Assembly: GCF_016234775.1 (NCBI RefSeq)
Contig: NZ_JACRAH010000001.1
Location: 1 to 64,000 of the forward strand
Direction: 5' to 3'
Source of the DNA: Aquabacterium sp.
Lineage (GTDB): Bacteria; Pseudomonadota; Gammaproteobacteria; Burkholderiales; Burkholderiaceae_C
Length of the DNA stretch: 64,000 nt
Notes under the pieces: model-generated
Databases searched by the model: none
Told to the model about the DNA's origin: nothing
Seen by the model: only the letters and a program-made list of their open reading frames with translations
Program-made: the position numbers and the translations under genes
In this document: positions 34,916-45,010 of the stretch, one piece after another
Position numbering within the stretch: position 1 is the first letter of the stretch
Layout of the letters: the number at the start of each line of letters is the position of its first letter

Positions 34916-36808
34916 ATGCGAGTTCCCGAGCGGATCTGGTCCGCCATGCTATTTCTGTCGTCCTCTGCCACGTTGGACACACGCAGCCGCGTCTCCACCC
35001 CGGACATTGAGGCGGAGATCCTGCTCGCGCAGGAGCGGGCTTCGCATGAGTTGTTGCCGGTCGCCAGCGTCGGCACGATCATCGCGGCCGTGGCGGTGTA
35101 TGCCGTCTTGCGCCAGCGGGTTCCGGTGGATGCCCTGTTGTTTTGGCTGACCCTGCGGTGCGTGGTCAGCGTGGTGCGCCTGGTTCACTCCACGCTGTGG
35201 CTGCAGGGTGTGATCAAGCCTGGCAAATCAGGCATGCTCCTTTTTGCGTTCATGGCCATGCTCGATGGCCTGGTATGGAGTGCGCTGGGCTGGTATTTCA
35301 CGCCGCTGTCCAGCCTCGAAGTGGCGGTGATCTCGATCGGCATGCTGATTGGTGTGGCGAGCATCGGCGCGATGATGCTGCAGGTCAACTTGCCCGCTGC
35401 GGTGCTTTTCGTGCTGACGGTGCTGGTGCCCAATGCCCTGTATTCGCTTGGCCGCGGTGATGACCTGGGTACGTTCTGCTTTGGCTGCGTGATGGGGCTG
35501 GCCCTGCTGCTCATGGTGGAGGCGCGTCGCTCCAATCGCCGCATCGTCGAGATGTTGCGCCTGCGATTCGAAAGCGAGCAGGTCAGCCAGGCCAAAACTC
35601 AGGCGCTGCAACAGGCCAAGCTCCTGTCTGAAACCAAGAGCCGCTTTGTGGCCACCATGAGCCACGAAATGCGCACACCCTTGCACGGCATCATCGGGCT
35701 GTTGCGCCAGATGCGGCGCGATGCCAGCGAGCCACTGGCCATCAAGCGCCTGAACCTGCTGGAGGGCTCGGGCGAGCACCTGCTCAACGTCATCAACGAT
35801 GTCCTGGATTTTTCCAAGATCGAGGCTGGCGGCCTGCCCATCCATGCGCAAGCGTTCGACCTGCATGCCTTGTTGTCGGAACTTGCCGAGACCTCTCGGG
35901 TGAGTTGCGAAGAAAAAGGCTTGAGCCTGAATGTGCAACTGGACATCGCCGAAGGTGAGTGCGTGAATGGGGACCCTACCCGGGTGCGCCAGATCCTGCA
36001 CAACCTGCTGGGCAATGCCATCAAGTTCACGCAGCAAGGTGAGGTGCGCCTGCACGTGTGGCGGGATGTGCGCACGCACCGCATGGTGTTCGAGGTGGCG
36101 GACACCGGCATCGGCATTGCGGCGCAGGAGCTGTCCCGTGTGTTCGATGCCTTCCATCAGGCCGAGGGCACCTACAAGCGCCGCTTTGGTGGCACCGGCC
36201 TGGGCCTGACCATCTCCAAAGACTTGTGCGTGGCCATGGGTGGCGACCTGACTTGCCGCAGCGAGCCGGGCCGTGGTTCGGTCTTCACCTTTGACTTGCC
36301 TTTGCCGGGCCTGGCCGGGCAGGCGGCGCCTGTCGGCGTGGGCGATGCACAAGCGATCGCGTTGCCGCCTGAGCAGCCTGCAGATGGGCACCCATGGCAA
36401 AGCGGCTCGACCACACCCCATGTGCTGCTGGTGGAAGACAACCCCGTCAATGCCTTGGTGGCCGAAGCGGAGTTGCTCCGTCTGGGCGTGCAGGTGACGG
36501 TGGTGGACACCGGGCATCAGGCGCTGGACTGGCTGGAGCAACAGCAGCCGGATTTGGTGCTGATGGACTGCGAGATGCCCGTGATGGACGGCATCGAAAC
36601 CACACGCCGCATCCGGGAGCGTGAACGCCAGAAGGGCCAATCAGGCCTGCGCATCGTCGCCTTGACGGCCAATGGCCCTGAGGCCTTCGCAGAGCGTTGC
36701 AAGCCAGTGGGCATGAATGACCACCTGAGCAAGCCCTTCCGGCCGGAAGACCTGGCCCGTATCCTGGCCAGGCACTTGCGGCGCCCTGTGACGGCTGTTT
36801 GTGCTTGA
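34916..36808 (+). CDS. Membrane-bound hybrid sensor histidine kinase
   Basis: 630 residues if started at ATG 34916 (a second ATG at 34946 is possible; neither has a strong ribosome site). About five or six N-terminal helices form the sensor (about 45-205), then a coiled coil, HisKA with H250 (MSHEMRTPLHG), HATPase with NxxKF (NLLGNAIKF), DTGIGI and GTGLGL, and a receiver domain with D551 (LMDCEMPVMDG) and K near 606. No separate histidine phosphotransfer domain. Paralogous over its whole length to the kinase at 45011. Divergent to nirS, so it may sense a signal related to anaerobic respiration; the stimulus is unknown. Confidence 0.9.
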   Translation: MRVPERIWSAMLFLSSSATLDTRSRVSTPDIEAEILLAQERASHELLPVASVGTIIAAVAVYAVLRQRVPVDALLFWLTLRCVVSVVRLVHSTLWLQGVIKPGKSGMLLFAFMAMLDGLVWSALGWYFTPLSSLEVAVISIGMLIGVASIGAMMLQVNLPAAVLFVLTVLVPNALYSLGRGDDLGTFCFGCVMGLALLLMVEARRSNRRIVEMLRLRFESEQVSQAKTQALQQAKLLSETKSRFVATMSHEMRTPLHGIIGLLRQMRRDASEPLAIKRLNLLEGSGEHLLNVINDVLDFSKIEAGGLPIHAQAFDLHALLSELAETSRVSCEEKGLSLNVQLDIAEGECVNGDPTRVRQILHNLLGNAIKFTQQGEVRLHVWRDVRTHRMVFEVADTGIGIAAQELSRVFDAFHQAEGTYKRRFGGTGLGLTISKDLCVAMGGDLTCRSEPGRGSVFTFDLPLPGLAGQAAPVGVGDAQAIALPPEQPADGHPWQSGSTTPHVLLVEDNPVNALVAEAELLRLGVQVTVVDTGHQALDWLEQQQPDLVLMDCEMPVMDGIETTRRIRERERQKGQSGLRIVALTANGPEAFAERCKPVGMNDHLSKPFRPEDLARILARHLRRPVTAVCA

Positions 36809-36814
36809 TGGCCT

Positions 36815-37912
36815 TCAGTGCGAGGTCTTCAAGGCGTAGTCTGCCGGCTTGCCCTTCAGCCCCTTGGCCACCAGGTAGCTGAAGTAGCGGCTGCCCGCGC
36901 GGACCTCCATGGCGCGCCAACCCGGTATGCGGTAGCGCACGGCGGTGGCGCGGTGCAGGCCCGTGACCACACTCAGCACCAGGGACCACACGGGGTGATG
37001 AGGAATGTGCAACTGGTCGGCCAAGGTGCGGCCTAACAGGCGACGTGATACCGCCTCCAGCGCGCCTTGAGGCAGGAAGAAGGGCGATTGCCAGGCCAGG
37101 CCCTGGTGCACGGCTGCGACCAGGGTGCGGCTGTTGTCGTCAGGTTTGATCAGGTCTCGCTGGAAGCGGGTGTACAACTGGCCTTCCGCTTCCAGGCTGT
37201 CGGGCAGCAGGCTCGGGTCCACGCCTTGCAGGTGGTTGCCCCAGCGCCAGAGCAACTGGTAGCCGCGTGCCTCTTCCTCGCTGATGACCACGCCCAGGCT
37301 GCGCATGCTGTTGACCAGCAGGCTGCTGAAGCCCAGGGCGGTCAGGCCCAGTTGCAGCTGGTTGATGGGGCTGCCGAGCTCGGCGCTGGGCCACTGCGCG
37401 CGGGCCAGCACATGGTGGCGCACCATGGCGTGCAGCAGGCGGACACGGATGATGGCCTGGTGCCCTGGCGCGCCCACCTTCAGGCCGCCAGGTTGCATCA
37501 CCGCATGGACCATGGTCGAGGTTTCAAACAGGCGACGGACCACGTCCTGGCGCAGCCGGCCGGTGTGCAGCAACACCTTGGCCGAGCCTGGTGGTGTGTA
37601 GGTGACCAGCAGGCTGCCCAGCACGAAGGACGCGATGGACAGGGGCGCGCAGCGCAGGAACAGTTCCTGGCCTGCCTGCATGGCGTCCACATCGGCCCAG
37701 GACGGCACGTGGTTGACGCTGTCCATGAACTGCCGGTAGATGCCGCCTTCCTGCTCCGCCAGACGGTTCACTTGGCTGAGCAGGTCGCCATCGCGGCGCC
37801 CACCTGTCATCAAGGCGTTGATCACGGCGTCGGCCAGCGTGTCGCCACGTTGGGATAACTGCTGGTATGCCTCGGGTGTGGGAAGCGGCACGATGTCACC
37901 TTTGTTGTTCAT
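36815..37912 (-). CDS. Oxygenase MpaB family protein (DUF2236)
   Basis: 365 residues, no signal peptide seen. The DUF2236/MpaB-like family is recognised from the RLLHAMVRHHVL motif, GLTALGFSSLLVNSMR and VRAGSRYFSYL-type C-terminus. Family members include latex-clearing haem oxygenases and fungal MpaB; the histidines in LLHAMVRHH may bind haem. Substrate unknown. Divergent to an AraC regulator 88 bases away and convergent with the kinase gene. Confidence 0.72.
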   Translation of the reverse strand: MNNKGDIVPLPTPEAYQQLSQRGDTLADAVINALMTGGRRDGDLLSQVNRLAEQEGGIYRQFMDSVNHVPSWADVDAMQAGQELFLRCAPLSIASFVLGSLLVTYTPPGSAKVLLHTGRLRQDVVRRLFETSTMVHAVMQPGGLKVGAPGHQAIIRVRLLHAMVRHHVLARAQWPSAELGSPINQLQLGLTALGFSSLLVNSMRSLGVVISEEEARGYQLLWRWGNHLQGVDPSLLPDSLEAEGQLYTRFQRDLIKPDDNSRTLVAAVHQGLAWQSPFFLPQGALEAVSRRLLGRTLADQLHIPHHPVWSLVLSVVTGLHRATAVRYRIPGWRAMEVRAGSRYFSYLVAKGLKGKPADYALKTSH

Positions 37913-37946
37913 TGCGATGGGCTGAGCTTAGCGAGCGGCCTGCGGG

Positions 37947-37969
37947 CTTGTCTTGACCGGGCTGACAAG
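37947..37969. repeat. Inverted repeat in the DUF2236-araC gap
   Basis: CTTGTC (37947-37952) and GACAAG (37964-37969) with an 11-base spacer, in the 88-bp divergent intergenic region. Placement suggests an operator for the AraC protein; six-base arms are short, so chance is possible. Confidence 0.3.
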
Positions 37970-38000
37970 GCGTTTTGACATCGCAAAGCAATGTGGGGAG

Positions 38001-39113
38001 ATGGGTATCACCGTGCTGACTGCTGCAGGCTTTTATCTGCGTTACCTGCTTGACGCGCTGGCTGGCTTGGGGGTGGATGTGTCTGCCGAGCTGCCCGCGC
38101 TGGGTGTGGACCAGGCCGCGCTGGCCAACCCATCCTGCCGCGTGTCGCTGGATGTGGTCGACCAGATACTGAGCAAGGCCGCGCAGGCCGATGCAGCGCG
38201 CCTGGCGGATATGGCCGCGCAGGCGCCGTCAGGGCAGGGCCCTGGGCTGCCGCTTGGCTTGAGGCTGGGTGCGGCCGTGACGCCCGTGGCGCTGGATGTA
38301 TTGGCTTATGCCAGCATGAGCAGTGGCACCTTGGGCGACGCGATCGCGCTCTTGTGCCAATTCGAGCCCTACCGGCTGGGCTTTGCGCAATGCGGGCTCA
38401 AGCAGGAGGGGGCTGAATCGGTGGTTGAACTGCAGGTTTCGGGCGCCTGGGCGAGCTTGCCTTTGCAGGTCGAAACGGCCTTTGCCGGTTGGGTGGAGTT
38501 TGGCCGCTGGATCACCGGCAATGTGTCGCACCCGGTGTGCATCGAGTTCGCACACCAGGCCCGCGCGCCGGTGGCGGTGTACGAGGCCTTCTTTCATTGC
38601 CCCGTGTTCTTCGAGCGGCAGCGCCATGCGGTGCATGTTCACGCGGCGCTGTTGAGCAGGCCGCTGGCCGCGTCCAACCCCCATGTCAGCCACCTGATGC
38701 GCGAAGAGTTGCAGCGCCGTGTGGACCGCTATGCCAAAGGCGAGCAGTTCATGGTGCGGCTGGTGCAGGCCATTGAAGCCTGCCTGGCCGATGGCACGCC
38801 TTCGCTCGATCAGGTGGCGCAGGCGATGTCCCTGGCGCCACGCCAGTTGCGTGCGCAGGCCGCAGAGGCCGGCACCACCCTGGTCAACGAGGTGGATGCC
38901 GTGCGCCAGCGCCTGGCGCGCCAGTACCTCACGGCCAGCATGCCCTTGGCCGAGGTCAGCCAGCGGCTGGGCTATTCGGAGCAAAGCGCCTTCAGCCGCG
39001 CTTGCGTGCGCTGGTTTGGTGTCAGCCCAGGCAAGTGGCGCCCGGATCAGGCCGCCAGCACCATCACGTGCTGCCCGGCAGACACGGCCCCGCCTTCGCG
39101 GCAACGCACTTGA
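38001..39113 (+). CDS. AraC-family transcriptional regulator (Arabinose_bd-type N-terminus)
   Basis: 370 residues from the ATG at 38001; the frame opens earlier only at a TTG. N-terminal effector domain (about 5-210) of the type seen in OruR/ArgR-like AraC proteins, C-terminal double helix-turn-helix (about 260-350) with [25 protein letters not shown]. Probably controls the divergent DUF2236 gene. Its last 67 bases overlap the end of the convergent carboxylase gene. Confidence 0.87.
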   Translation: MGITVLTAAGFYLRYLLDALAGLGVDVSAELPALGVDQAALANPSCRVSLDVVDQILSKAAQADAARLADMAAQAPSGQGPGLPLGLRLGAAVTPVALDVLAYASMSSGTLGDAIALLCQFEPYRLGFAQCGLKQEGAESVVELQVSGAWASLPLQVETAFAGWVEFGRWITGNVSHPVCIEFAHQARAPVAVYEAFFHCPVFFERQRHAVHVHAALLSRPLAASNPHVSHLMREELQRRVDRYAKGEQFMVRLVQAIEACLADGTPSLDQVAQAMSLAPRQLRAQAAEAGTTLVNEVDAVRQRLARQYLTASMPLAEVSQRLGYSEQSAFSRACVRWFGVSPGKWRPDQAASTITCCPADTAPPSRQRT

Positions 39114-42100
39114 ATCACCTTGCCGCTGGAAGGAGCGAGCACCGGGAACTCCATCTTCATGGATTCCACAACCGCCAGGGTCTGGCCTTCGCTGACCTGC
39201 TCGCCCTCGGTGACCAGCACCTTCCACACGCTGCCCGGCACCGGGCTGCCCACGGCATGGGCGCCTTCGGGCACGGCATCGGCATCCGCGGCCGGTGCGT
39301 GATCGGGCTCGCTGAGGCTGCCATCCTGGCCTGAGGCCTTCCAGCGTTCACGCTCGGCGTCAAAGGCGGCCTGCTGTGTCTGCTTGAAGGCGGCGATGCT
39401 GTCAGCCTGTTGCGCCAGGAAGCCCTGGTACTGCTTGAGGCTGAACTGGCCTTCTTCGATCTTGAGCTTGAGCCGGCCTGCGGGGAAGTCCCGCCGCATC
39501 TGGGCCAGCTCGGCTTCGCTGACGGGGTAGAAGCGGATCTGATCGAAGAAGCGCAGCAACCAGGGCTTGCCCTGCTCGAAGTCCATGGCACCGCAGCCGG
39601 CGTCACGCCAGCGGTTCCACATCTGCACGGTGCGGCCCACGAACTGGTAGCCGCCTGGGCCCTCCATGCCATAGACGCACATGTAGGCACCGCCAATACC
39701 CACGGCGTTCTCGGGCGTCCAGGTGCGGGCCGGGTTGTACTTGGTGGTGACCAGGCGGTGGCGCGGGTCCAGCGGGGTGGCCACGGGTGCGCCCAGGTAG
39801 ACATCACCCAGGCCCATCACGAGGTAGCCGGCGTCAAAGACGATGCGCTTGACGTCTTCGATGCTGCCCAGGCCGTTGATGCGGCGGATGAACTCGATGT
39901 TGCTGGGGCACCAGGGCGCATCCGGGCGCACCGACTGCATGTACTTCTCGATGGCCAGCCGGGTGGCGCTGTCATCCCAGGACAGGGGCAGCCAGACGGT
40001 GCGGGTGGGCACGACCAGGTCATCGGTGCCGGCCAGACTGGCCTCGGCTTCGTTGAGCGCGGCCAGCAGCCGGGCGCGGGGCAGGGCGCCGGGCTCGAAG
40101 TGGATCTGCAGCGAGCGGATGCCCGGCGTCATGTCCACGATGCCGGTGAGTTGCCCTTGGTCGCGCAGGGCTTGCAAGGCCGTCATCACGGCATGCACGC
40201 GAAAACGCAGCGTGAGGTCCAGGTGCAGCGGGCCGTATTCGACCAGGATGTAGCGGTCGCCGGCCTGGCGGATGACGCGGGCGGGGCGGGCTTCGGGCTC
40301 ATGGACGTCTGCGGGGCGTTCTTCAACGATGGGTGACAGGCGTGTGGCCACCTCGCTGGCGGGTACGCCTTGGGGCAAGGTGGGGCAGCCCGGCAGTGCC
40401 TGGGGCTTGCGCGTGCTGGGACTCGTGCTGGCGCTTGTTGTGGCGTTTGTTGTGGCGCTGGTGCTTGGGCCTGCGCTTGGTCTTTCATCCGAGCTTGTGC
40501 CCACAGCGTTGATGAGCGCATCCTGCGCCGCTTGCATGGCGATAGCCTGCTCCAGCGTCAGCGCGTGAAAGCGCACGGTGTCACAGGCCTTGAGTTGGCC
40601 CAGCTTCCAGCGCTCGGCCCCCACGACCACCGCCGGGCACACGAAGCCGCCCAGGCTCGGGCCATCGGGCCCCAGGATCACGGGCATGTCGCCGGTGAAG
40701 TCGATGGCACCGATCGCGTAGGCGTTGTCGTGGATGTTCGAGGGGTGCAGGCCGGCCTCGCCGCCGTCGGTGCGGGCCCATTGTGGTTTGGGACCGATCA
40801 GGCGCACGCCGGTGCGGCTGCTGTTGTAGTGCACCTGGTAGTCGGTTGAAAAGAAGATGTCGATGTCAGGCGGGGTGAAGAAGTCGGGCGCGCCGTGCGG
40901 GCCGTACATCACGCCGATGTCCCAGTGGCGGGTCAGGGTGGGGGCCAGATCCTGGGGCAGGGCATGGTCCGGATGAGGTGTGGGTGAGCACACCGCGGCA
41001 AACGAGGGCGCGCCTTCGGGCGTGGCGTCGGCATGCAGCATGTCGCCTGTGCGCAAGGCACGGCCTGCATGGCCACCAAACTGACCCAAGGTGAAGGTGC
41101 TGCGGCTGCCCAGGTAGAGCGGCACATCCAGCCCGCCTTGCACGGCCAGGTAGGTGCGTGCACCGCCTTCGGCCAGCGGGGCCGTGCCCAGTTTCAACGT
41201 GCTGCCCGCCTTGACCGCCAGGGCGCGGTTGTAGGCGTGGTCACAGGGCAGGCGCACGCCGTCGAGCGTGACGGGCATGGGTGCACCGGCCAGCGCGATC
41301 ACCATATCGGCATGAAAGCGCAGGGCAGGGCCGCCCACCGTGCATTCCAATGCAGCCGCACCCTCCCCATTGCCGATCAGCTTGTTGGCCAGGCGCAGGT
41401 GCAGGTCATCCATGGGGCCGCAAGGCGGCACGCCCACGTTCCAGTAGCCGATGCGGCCGGGCCAGTCCTGCACGGTGGTCTGCACGCCGCCGTCCAGCAC
41501 CTCGATGGCGCGGGGTTGCCACTGGAAATCACCCAGCGTGAGGGTGACCACCTGGCCTTGCGCGAACACGGGCGAGGCCGTCACGGCACGCAGGTAGCGC
41601 AGGTTGGTTTCGATGCCCGACAGGCGGGTTGCGGCCAGCGCGTCTTGCAGCTTGCGCACGGCCTGCTCACGCGTGTCGGCGGTGACGATGAGCTTGGCGA
41701 GCATGGGGTCGTAGAAGGCCGGCACATCGGTGCCACGCTCCACCCAGCCATCCACACGGGCATCGTCAGGGAAGCGCACTTCGGTCAGCACGCCCGCGCT
41801 GGGCTGGAATTGGCGAGCCGGGTCTTCGGCGTACAGGCGCACCTGGATGGAGGCGCCTTTGGGCTCAGGCGCTTGCAAGGCCCACTGGTCACCGCGCGCC
41901 AGCTTCACCATCCACTCGACCAGGTCGATGCCGGTGACCTGTTCGGTCACGCCATGCTCGACCTGCAGGCGGGTGTTGACCTCCAGGAAATAGAAGGCGC
42001 CCGTGTCGGCATCCAGCACGTACTCCACCGTGCCGGCCGAGCGGTAGGACACCGCCTGGCCCAGGCGCACGGCCGCATCCAGCAAGGCCTCGCGCGTGGC

Positions 42101-42871
42101 GGCTGACAGGCCAGGCGCCGGGGTTTCTTCGATCACCTTCTGGTTGCGGCGTTGTGCCGAGCAGTCGCGCTCGCCCAGGGCCACGACCTGGCCGCGGCCA
42201 TCGCCAAACAACTGCACTTCAATGTGGCGCGCGCGTTCAACGAACTTTTCCAGGAACAGCCCGGCATCCTTGAAGTTGGCACTGGCCAGCCGCGCCACTG
42301 CTTCATAAGCCGCGGCCAGCTCGGCTTCATTGCGCACCAGGCGCATGCCGATGCCACCACCACCCGCCGTGCTTTTGAGCATCACCGGGTAGCCAATGCG
42401 GCTGGCTTGCTGGCGGGCATCCGCCGCGTCTCGCAACAGGTCGCTGCCGGGGAGCAAGGGCACCTGATGCTGCTGAGCCAGCTCGCGTGCCGTGTGCTTG
42501 AGGCCAAAGGCGCGCATCTGATCAGGCGTCGGGCCAATGAATGCGATGCCGGCGTCTTCGCAGGCCTGCGCAAAGCCCGGGTTCTCTGACAGAAAGCCAT
42601 AGCCGGGGTGGATGGCGCCTGCACCGGTGGCCTTGGCTGCGGCCAGGATGCGGTCCACGTCCAGATAGCTTTGCGCTGCCGGGGCCGGCCCGATGCACAC
42701 GCTGGCATCGGCCATGGCCACATGGCGCGCGTCGGCATCAGCTTCGGAGTAGACGGCGACCGAGCGCAAGCCCATCTTGCGCAGGGTGCGAATGACGCGG
42801 CATGCGATGGCGCCGCGGTTGGCGATGAGGACGGTGTCAAAGCCCTGGTTGGAAAAGGTGGTGTCAGTCAT
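39047..42871 (-). CDS. Urea/guanidine carboxylase, biotin-dependent
   Basis: 1274 residues. Biotin carboxylase domain (about 10-455; GGGGIGM ATP loop, [14 protein letters not shown]), then a carboxyltransferase region built from KipA/AHS2 and KipI/AHS1-like parts, and a C-terminal biotinyl domain with VESMKMEF (biotin on K1239). Between the two transferase parts lies a Ser/Thr/Ala-rich linker (about residues 785-815). The two DUF1989 genes and a guanidine-I riboswitch upstream indicate that the natural substrate is guanidine (carboxyguanidine formation) rather than urea. Allophanate hydrolase is not encoded here. Confidence 0.93.
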   Translation of the reverse strand: MTDTTFSNQGFDTVLIANRGAIACRVIRTLRKMGLRSVAVYSEADADARHVAMADASVCIGPAPAAQSYLDVDRILAAAKATGAGAIHPGYGFLSENPGFAQACEDAGIAFIGPTPDQMRAFGLKHTARELAQQHQVPLLPGSDLLRDAADARQQASRIGYPVMLKSTAGGGGIGMRLVRNEAELAAAYEAVARLASANFKDAGLFLEKFVERARHIEVQLFGDGRGQVVALGERDCSAQRRNQKVIEETPAPGLSAATREALLDAAVRLGQAVSYRSAGTVEYVLDADTGAFYFLEVNTRLQVEHGVTEQVTGIDLVEWMVKLARGDQWALQAPEPKGASIQVRLYAEDPARQFQPSAGVLTEVRFPDDARVDGWVERGTDVPAFYDPMLAKLIVTADTREQAVRKLQDALAATRLSGIETNLRYLRAVTASPVFAQGQVVTLTLGDFQWQPRAIEVLDGGVQTTVQDWPGRIGYWNVGVPPCGPMDDLHLRLANKLIGNGEGAAALECTVGGPALRFHADMVIALAGAPMPVTLDGVRLPCDHAYNRALAVKAGSTLKLGTAPLAEGGARTYLAVQGGLDVPLYLGSRSTFTLGQFGGHAGRALRTGDMLHADATPEGAPSFAAVCSPTPHPDHALPQDLAPTLTRHWDIGVMYGPHGAPDFFTPPDIDIFFSTDYQVHYNSSRTGVRLIGPKPQWARTDGGEAGLHPSNIHDNAYAIGAIDFTGDMPVILGPDGPSLGGFVCPAVVVGAERWKLGQLKACDTVRFHALTLEQAIAMQAAQDALINAVGTSSDERPSAGPSTSATTNATTSASTSPSTRKPQALPGCPTLPQGVPASEVATRLSPIVEERPADVHEPEARPARVIRQAGDRYILVEYGPLHLDLTLRFRVHAVMTALQALRDQGQLTGIVDMTPGIRSLQIHFEPGALPRARLLAALNEAEASLAGTDDLVVPTRTVWLPLSWDDSATRLAIEKYMQSVRPDAPWCPSNIEFIRRINGLGSIEDVKRIVFDAGYLVMGLGDVYLGAPVATPLDPRHRLVTTKYNPARTWTPENAVGIGGAYMCVYGMEGPGGYQFVGRTVQMWNRWRDAGCGAMDFEQGKPWLLRFFDQIRFYPVSEAELAQMRRDFPAGRLKLKIEEGQFSLKQYQGFLAQQADSIAAFKQTQQAAFDAERERWKASGQDGSLSEPDHAPAADADAVPEGAHAVGSPVPGSVWKVLVTEGEQVSEGQTLAVVESMKMEFPVLAPSSGKVIQVRCREGGAVSAGQHVMVLAA

Positions 42872-42877
42872 GCGTGT

Positions 42878-43540
42878 TCAGCCCCAGACCAGGAATTGCG
42901 CGGGGGTGGGGTTGTAGGCGTTGCATGGGTTGTTGAGCTGCGGGCAGTTGGACACCAGCATCAGGATGTCCATCTCGGCGCGCAGCTCCACGTACTTGCC
43001 TGGGCCCGACACCCCATCGGCAAAGGTGAGCTGGCCGTCTTCGGTGACCGGCACGTTCATGAAGAAGTTGACGTTGGGCACCAGGTCGCGTTTGCCCAGG
43101 CCGATGTCGGCGTGCTGCAGGGCGATGAGGTAGTTGTCGCGGCAGCTGTGCATGAACTTCTTTTGCAAGGCATAGCGCACGGTGTTGCTCTCGGCTGCGC
43201 AGGCCCCGCCCAAGGTGTCGTGGCGCCCGCAGGTGTCGGCCACGATGGTCAGCATGGGGTTGCCTTCGCTGGACATCAGTACCGAACCCGTGGTGAGGTA
43301 GATGCCGCCTTGCGCCAGCATGGTGTCGGTGGCGCTGTAGTGCTCGGCGGCATCGTTGGCGTTGTAGAAGATCACGTCGACGGCCTGGTTGCCTTCCAGG
43401 TCCACGATGCGCAGGGTCTGGCCCTGGGCAATGCGCAGCAGGTAGGGCTCGCCGGATGGCAGCACGTGGTTGATGAGGGCTTGCGCCGGGTCGAGGGCAC
43501 TTTCGTGGATGCGCACGGCCGTGGCTGCGGTGGTGTTCAT
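42878..43540 (-). CDS. Urea carboxylase-associated protein 2 (DUF1989; carboxyguanidine deiminase subunit)
   Basis: 220 residues of the DUF1989 family. Conserved VDLEGNQAVDVIFYNAND, TCGRHDTLGGACAAESN and NVNFFMNVPV segments. UAAP1 and UAAP2 proteins form the carboxyguanidine deiminase (CgdAB) that converts carboxyguanidine to allophanate and ammonia. Six bases upstream of the carboxylase gene. Confidence 0.9.
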   Translation of the reverse strand: MNTTAATAVRIHESALDPAQALINHVLPSGEPYLLRIAQGQTLRIVDLEGNQAVDVIFYNANDAAEHYSATDTMLAQGGIYLTTGSVLMSSEGNPMLTIVADTCGRHDTLGGACAAESNTVRYALQKKFMHSCRDNYLIALQHADIGLGKRDLVPNVNFFMNVPVTEDGQLTFADGVSGPGKYVELRAEMDILMLVSNCPQLNNPCNAYNPTPAQFLVWG

Positions 43541-43555
43541 GGTGGGCGCTCCAGT

Positions 43556-44473
43556 TCAGAGGTAGCTCATGTCGGCGTTGTGCAGGGCGCGTGCGCACTC
43601 GGGGCGGAAGGCCCTGTTGAAGTCGTCGGGCAAGGCGGGGCCGGACTTCCAGGCCGCCAGGCCCACCTTGCCCGGTGCGTACTCGGCACTGGGGTCCAGC
43701 GGGTGGGGGGCGGTCGAGAACGCGATCAGCGTGTCCATGTCGAAACGCAGCTCGACCATGGCACCGGGTGCAGCGTGCCGGGTGGCAAACCGGAAGCGCC
43801 CCTCCGCATCCACCGAGACCTTGCTGAAGAAGTTGACCGGGGCGATCAGGTCGCGCCGGCTCAGGCCGTATTTGCCGATCTCGATCAGCAGGCCATCCTT
43901 GCCGCTGCGGTACATGGCATTGCGGTGCGTGTGGAAGCTGCGCTCGCCATATTGGGCGTGCAGGCGCTGGGCATCCAGCAGCGCACCCATGGGGTCATGC
44001 CAGCCCAGGCTGTCTTCCGTGATGCTGGCCAGGGCGCGGCCCATGTCGCTCATCAACACGTGGCCGCGTGTGTAGTGGGCCGTGTGCTGTGCCTTGAGCG
44101 AGTCAGGCATGTTGTAGCGCTCCAGCTTTTCGCGGGCGTGGTAGAGCACCATGCTGAGGTTGGCGCCGGCATCCAGCGCCACCATGCGCAGGCGGCTGCC
44201 GCGCGGCATCACGTAGGACCAGTGGCCACCGCCGGGCACGATCTCTGACCACATCACGCGCGCTGCAGGCAGCTCAGGCGCAAAGCGTTGCCAATGCGGC
44301 AGTGCATCAACGGCCTGGCTGGAGGCTTGGCTGGCTGAGGGGGCGAAGGGGAGGTCGGTGGCGTCCTGGGCACCTGGGGAGCCATGATCGCGGCGGCCGC
44401 AACCATGGCTCCAGGCACTGTTGTCACCCAGTTCATCACCGGATGACGGACTACGCTGTTCGTCGGCTCGCAT
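43556..44473 (-). CDS. Urea carboxylase-associated protein 1 (DUF1989; carboxyguanidine deiminase subunit)
   Basis: 305 residues from the ATG at 44473, which has GGAGGGT upstream. The DUF1989 domain occupies about 70-300 (SRLRMVALDAGANLSMVLYHA, APVNFFSKVSV). The first 60 residues are Ser/Gly/Asp-rich and unlike the usual family N-terminus, so the true start may be farther in. First gene behind the riboswitch. Confidence 0.87.
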   Translation of the reverse strand: MRADEQRSPSSGDELGDNSAWSHGCGRRDHGSPGAQDATDLPFAPSASQASSQAVDALPHWQRFAPELPAARVMWSEIVPGGGHWSYVMPRGSRLRMVALDAGANLSMVLYHAREKLERYNMPDSLKAQHTAHYTRGHVLMSDMGRALASITEDSLGWHDPMGALLDAQRLHAQYGERSFHTHRNAMYRSGKDGLLIEIGKYGLSRRDLIAPVNFFSKVSVDAEGRFRFATRHAAPGAMVELRFDMDTLIAFSTAPHPLDPSAEYAPGKVGLAAWKSGPALPDDFNRAFRPECARALHNADMSYL

Positions 44474-44533
44474 GGGACACCCTCCAAGGCAGGTTGAAAG
44501 CACGTGAGAGGACACTTCATGCGCTGAAGCGAA

Positions 44534-44642
44534 CCTCCCGGGCTTTTGTCCCGCCGTGGAGCCAGTGTCGGTATACGGCCGACTCGGGCCGGCAGCTCTC
44601 GGACCAGACATCCCGCTGAACGCGAGACCGGAACCCTAGCCA
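44534..44642 (-). ncRNA. Guanidine-I (ykkC) riboswitch
   Basis: On the minus strand the conserved ykkC elements occur in order: CTAGGGTTCCGG at the 5' end, CTGGTCCGAGAG in the middle, then CGGCGGGACAAAAGCCCGGG, where GGG/CCC closes a loop with the invariant ACAAAA-type bases. It ends 61 bases before the UAAP1 start codon. Guanidine binding turns on downstream genes. The terminator or ribosome-site switch lies in the 60 bases that follow (a hairpin is possible but not obvious). Confidence 0.9.
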
Positions 44643-45010
44643 CCTTTTCGAAGCAACGACCATGGGCCGTTCCTCTCTGTGCCTTTGAATACGCAAGAGT
44701 GATGCCAGCCCGCTGCATGCGATTTGGGGCTGATTTGAGGCCAATTTGAGGTCGATTGGATGCCCCCGGTGGCGTCAACATGCCTTGTCTGCCTGATCCT
44801 GGTGCCTGGTCGTGGTGCGACCCGGTGTTTGGTGTTTTCCGGGGCTCGGATCTGGTGCGTTCCCCCGGGATGAGGGGGCCGATATGCAGCCCGCAGGCCT
44901 TTTTGTGCAGTGCACCCAAGGGCGTTTACGGTGTTGCGGCGGCGACGAGCTGTTGATACTGAAGCAGTCGCCTGGGGTTGTTGTTTAGTCCTTGTTGGGT
45001 GACCCACAAC
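44643..45010. other. Intergenic region between the riboswitch and the second hybrid kinase
   Basis: 368 bases. It must contain the promoter of the guanidine operon (leftward) and of the kinase (rightward), but I cannot assign clear -35/-10 pairs. I saw no small gene, terminator or Fnr-type box. Confidence 0.4.

Noticed and set aside
42608..44248. 546-residue plus-strand open frame opposite the carboxylase and DUF1989 genes
   Set aside because: Crosses two real genes on the other strand and has shadow-type composition.
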